From the NCBI GenBank assembly GCA_025617745.1, contig CM046871.1, forward strand, positions 30,883,579 through 30,947,578: DNA of 64,000 nucleotides, in the 5' to 3' direction. Under the pieces are notes generated by a model, which saw nothing but the letters and a program-made list of their open reading frames with translations, did no database searches and was not told where the DNA came from. The stretch comes from Heliocidaris erythrogramma. Its lineage: Eukaryota; Echinodermata; Echinoidea; Camarodonta; Echinometridae. The position numbers were made by a program, and so were the translations under genes. Shown here piece by piece: positions 62,709-64,000 of the stretch (position 1 is its first letter; each line of letters begins with the position of its first letter).

Positions 62709-63782
62709 ATGAATAGGAACAAAAACTGGAACTTACAACAAAAAAAGGGAAATCCCAGGAACAATACAGATCCTTGTCAATTTCTTTATTTATCATGAAT
62801 AAAAGAAATGAAAAGTGTCTGCATCATTCATGGGTGACAACTTATGTCAAGTAAAAAGTGTTCTAGTTCTGGTTTCTATTCGCCCAAATTGTTTTATTCA
62901 CCTAATTCTAAGGTGTGCAAATCAGATTTGATAAGGCATAATTATATAAAGTCACAGAGAGAGATAAGGAGAAGGGGGGTTGTTTTGAATCCGATAAACA
63001 GTATTCAAACAAAGCAAATCTATATAACTAGGTAATCAGTGCTACTTGAAACAGATAAGGGAAATCAAATTCGGGGGTGAATAGGAACAAAACCTGGAGC
63101 ATCGTTCCAACAAAAGAATTTCCATGATTAATGCAGAATGTTCTAATTATATGTTTATTGATGAAAAACGAAAGTCTCCATTCCTGAGTAAAAAAAGGGG
63201 GTAAAAGGGTTCTTAATTTTTCGCTGATATTCCCATTGTTTTAGGCTTCAATATTCAACCAAGCAAGTGTAGATTTGAAAAGCCATAGTTGATAAGTAAC
63301 GTCTTGTTTTGAATATGATATACAGTATGCCTCCTCAAAGAATGAAGTCTTCTATACAGGTGCTCATGGCGCTTAATTAGAAATATCTTAATTATACACA
63401 GAAAAACAATCACTAAATTATGTGGACCTTGTGCAACCTCAACGAAAGGCGATCCAAAGCGGAAACTCATGATCATTTCAAGATTAGCCTGAAGTGAAAA
63501 AGACATGGTATACAGTATGGGCCCTAAAAATCATGTATATATATAAATACAATGATAACACATAATACAACATATCTCTGGTGTCGTGGAATCACTCGAA
63601 CCTGTGCTAAGCCCTAAGAAAAATACACCCGACTGGGCGTGCCGTTCACCCACAGCTTAAGGGACAAAGCCCCGTGGGCTCATCATTCCCAGGTCACCAT
63701 CTCCCAGCCAGGCAGCACCTACACTACACTACACTCAACGCCTTGTACACCAGTAAATAAACATATTTATATCACACTTCAG
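62709..63782. other. AT-rich, degenerate array remnants, no clear gene
   Basis: Array motifs at 62,985, 63,240 and 63,310, a repeated CGTTCATGGGTG/TCATTCATGGGTGA phrase also present at 61,008, and a more G+C-rich block (63,575-63,720) of unknown nature. Confidence 0.45.
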
Positions 63783-63896
63783 GTAACTGATCCAAAAGAA
63801 ACAGATTTACAGCTGTTGAAGAAACCCAAATACGGAGATTCCTGGAAAACTGATGCTGGGGCAGATATATGTAGCCAGTTTCTCCTGGAATATTAA
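63783..63896 (+). CDS. Possible terminal coding exon, unrecognised
   Basis: After an acceptor-like ATCACACTTCAG an open frame reads VTDPKETDLQLLKKPKYGD then WKTDAGADICSQFLLEY and TAA. Composition is more protein-like than nearby ORFs, but no upstream exon, domain or poly(A) signal supports it and a LINE tail follows directly. Could be chance. Confidence 0.15.
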   Translation, partial: VTDPKETDLQLLKKPKYGDSWKTDAGADICSQFLLEY

Positions 63897-64000
63897 AATA
63901 GATTTTAGATTTAGATTTAGATTTATTTTATTTAAATTCTTTTCAGCAGTCAACATACAAATCACTAATAATGTAAATACAAATCAGTAATAATAAAAAC
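63897..64000 (-). mobile_element. LINE 3' tail at right edge
   Basis: TTAGATTTAGATTTAGATTTA (read on plus) then sequence continuing out of the window has the form of a minus-strand LINE tail like those at 59,385 and 61,345. Confidence 0.4.

Larger units (their letters stand above)
53650..63400. repeat. Ancient degenerate tandem array, about 90-125 bp unit, broken by transposons
   Basis: A motif like GAATCTGATATACAGTATTCAAAC followed by AAGCAAATCT recurs near 53,745, 54,029, 54,124, 54,245, 54,332, 54,455, 56,832, 57,006, 57,128, 57,212, 60,830, 61,232, 62,998 and 63,322. Between copies lie GGGAATAATTCTTG and GA-rich spacers. Copies are diverged and gaps correspond to inserted elements (Tc1-like, LINEs, TA repeats). 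No coding function seen. Confidence 0.65.

Overview
The window is animal nuclear DNA: intron-rich, about 60-65% A+T by eye, and crowded with short inverted-repeat transposons, microsatellites, decayed LINEs and minisatellites. No operons or bacterial gene packing are present. A secreted proteinase K/aqualysin-type protease with many introns, TTAGACGAAAT-type degenerate repeats, Tc1-like and CR1/RTE-like elements, and fold-back repeats suggest a marine invertebrate deuterostome, most likely a sea urchin. The species call is inference.

The only host genes I can support well are two tandem copies of one protease gene (peptidase family S8, I9 propeptide), both on the minus strand. Copy B is complete (coding exons from 36717 down to 27648; 356 aa, catalytic Asp130/His161/Ser313). 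Copy A (6447 down to 94) has its first six coding exons here; its Ser313 and C-terminal exons lie left of base 1. Each copy has a 5' noncoding exon and promoter about 1.5 kb upstream of the ATG exon. The six coding exons seen in both copies differ only at six synonymous sites.

The genes sit in a tandem segmental duplication. Bases 1 to about 19.2 kb (copy A) match 29,544 to about 51.85 kb (copy B) in the same orientation. Each unit holds, left to right: protease exons, promoter, CT-rich repeats, a 5-9 kb interval bounded by roughly 600-bp inverted repeats and containing 1.2-kb tandem units, a CR1-like LINE 3' relic, a mariner-like MITE, and a 17-bp minisatellite at the right boundary. The minisatellite is 3.8 kb with higher-order repeats in copy A and broken up by insertions in copy B. 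Transposon insertions private to one copy, with empty sites in the other, show that the copies have had separate histories. A roughly 2.9-kb tract that looks identical by eye suggests recent gene conversion.

Between the units (19.2-26.4 kb) lie an RTE-like LINE fragment, a satellite of about 186 bp, and several MITEs. The 3' UTR and last two coding exons of copy B follow at 26.4-28.5 kb. To the right of copy B (51.85-64 kb) is a transposon-rich region: palindromic MITEs, a 1,697-bp Tc1-like element with a broken transposase, three or four LINE 3' ends, a tRNA-Arg-like gene, a hammerhead-like motif, and an old degenerate tandem array of about 110 bp that runs beneath the younger insertions.
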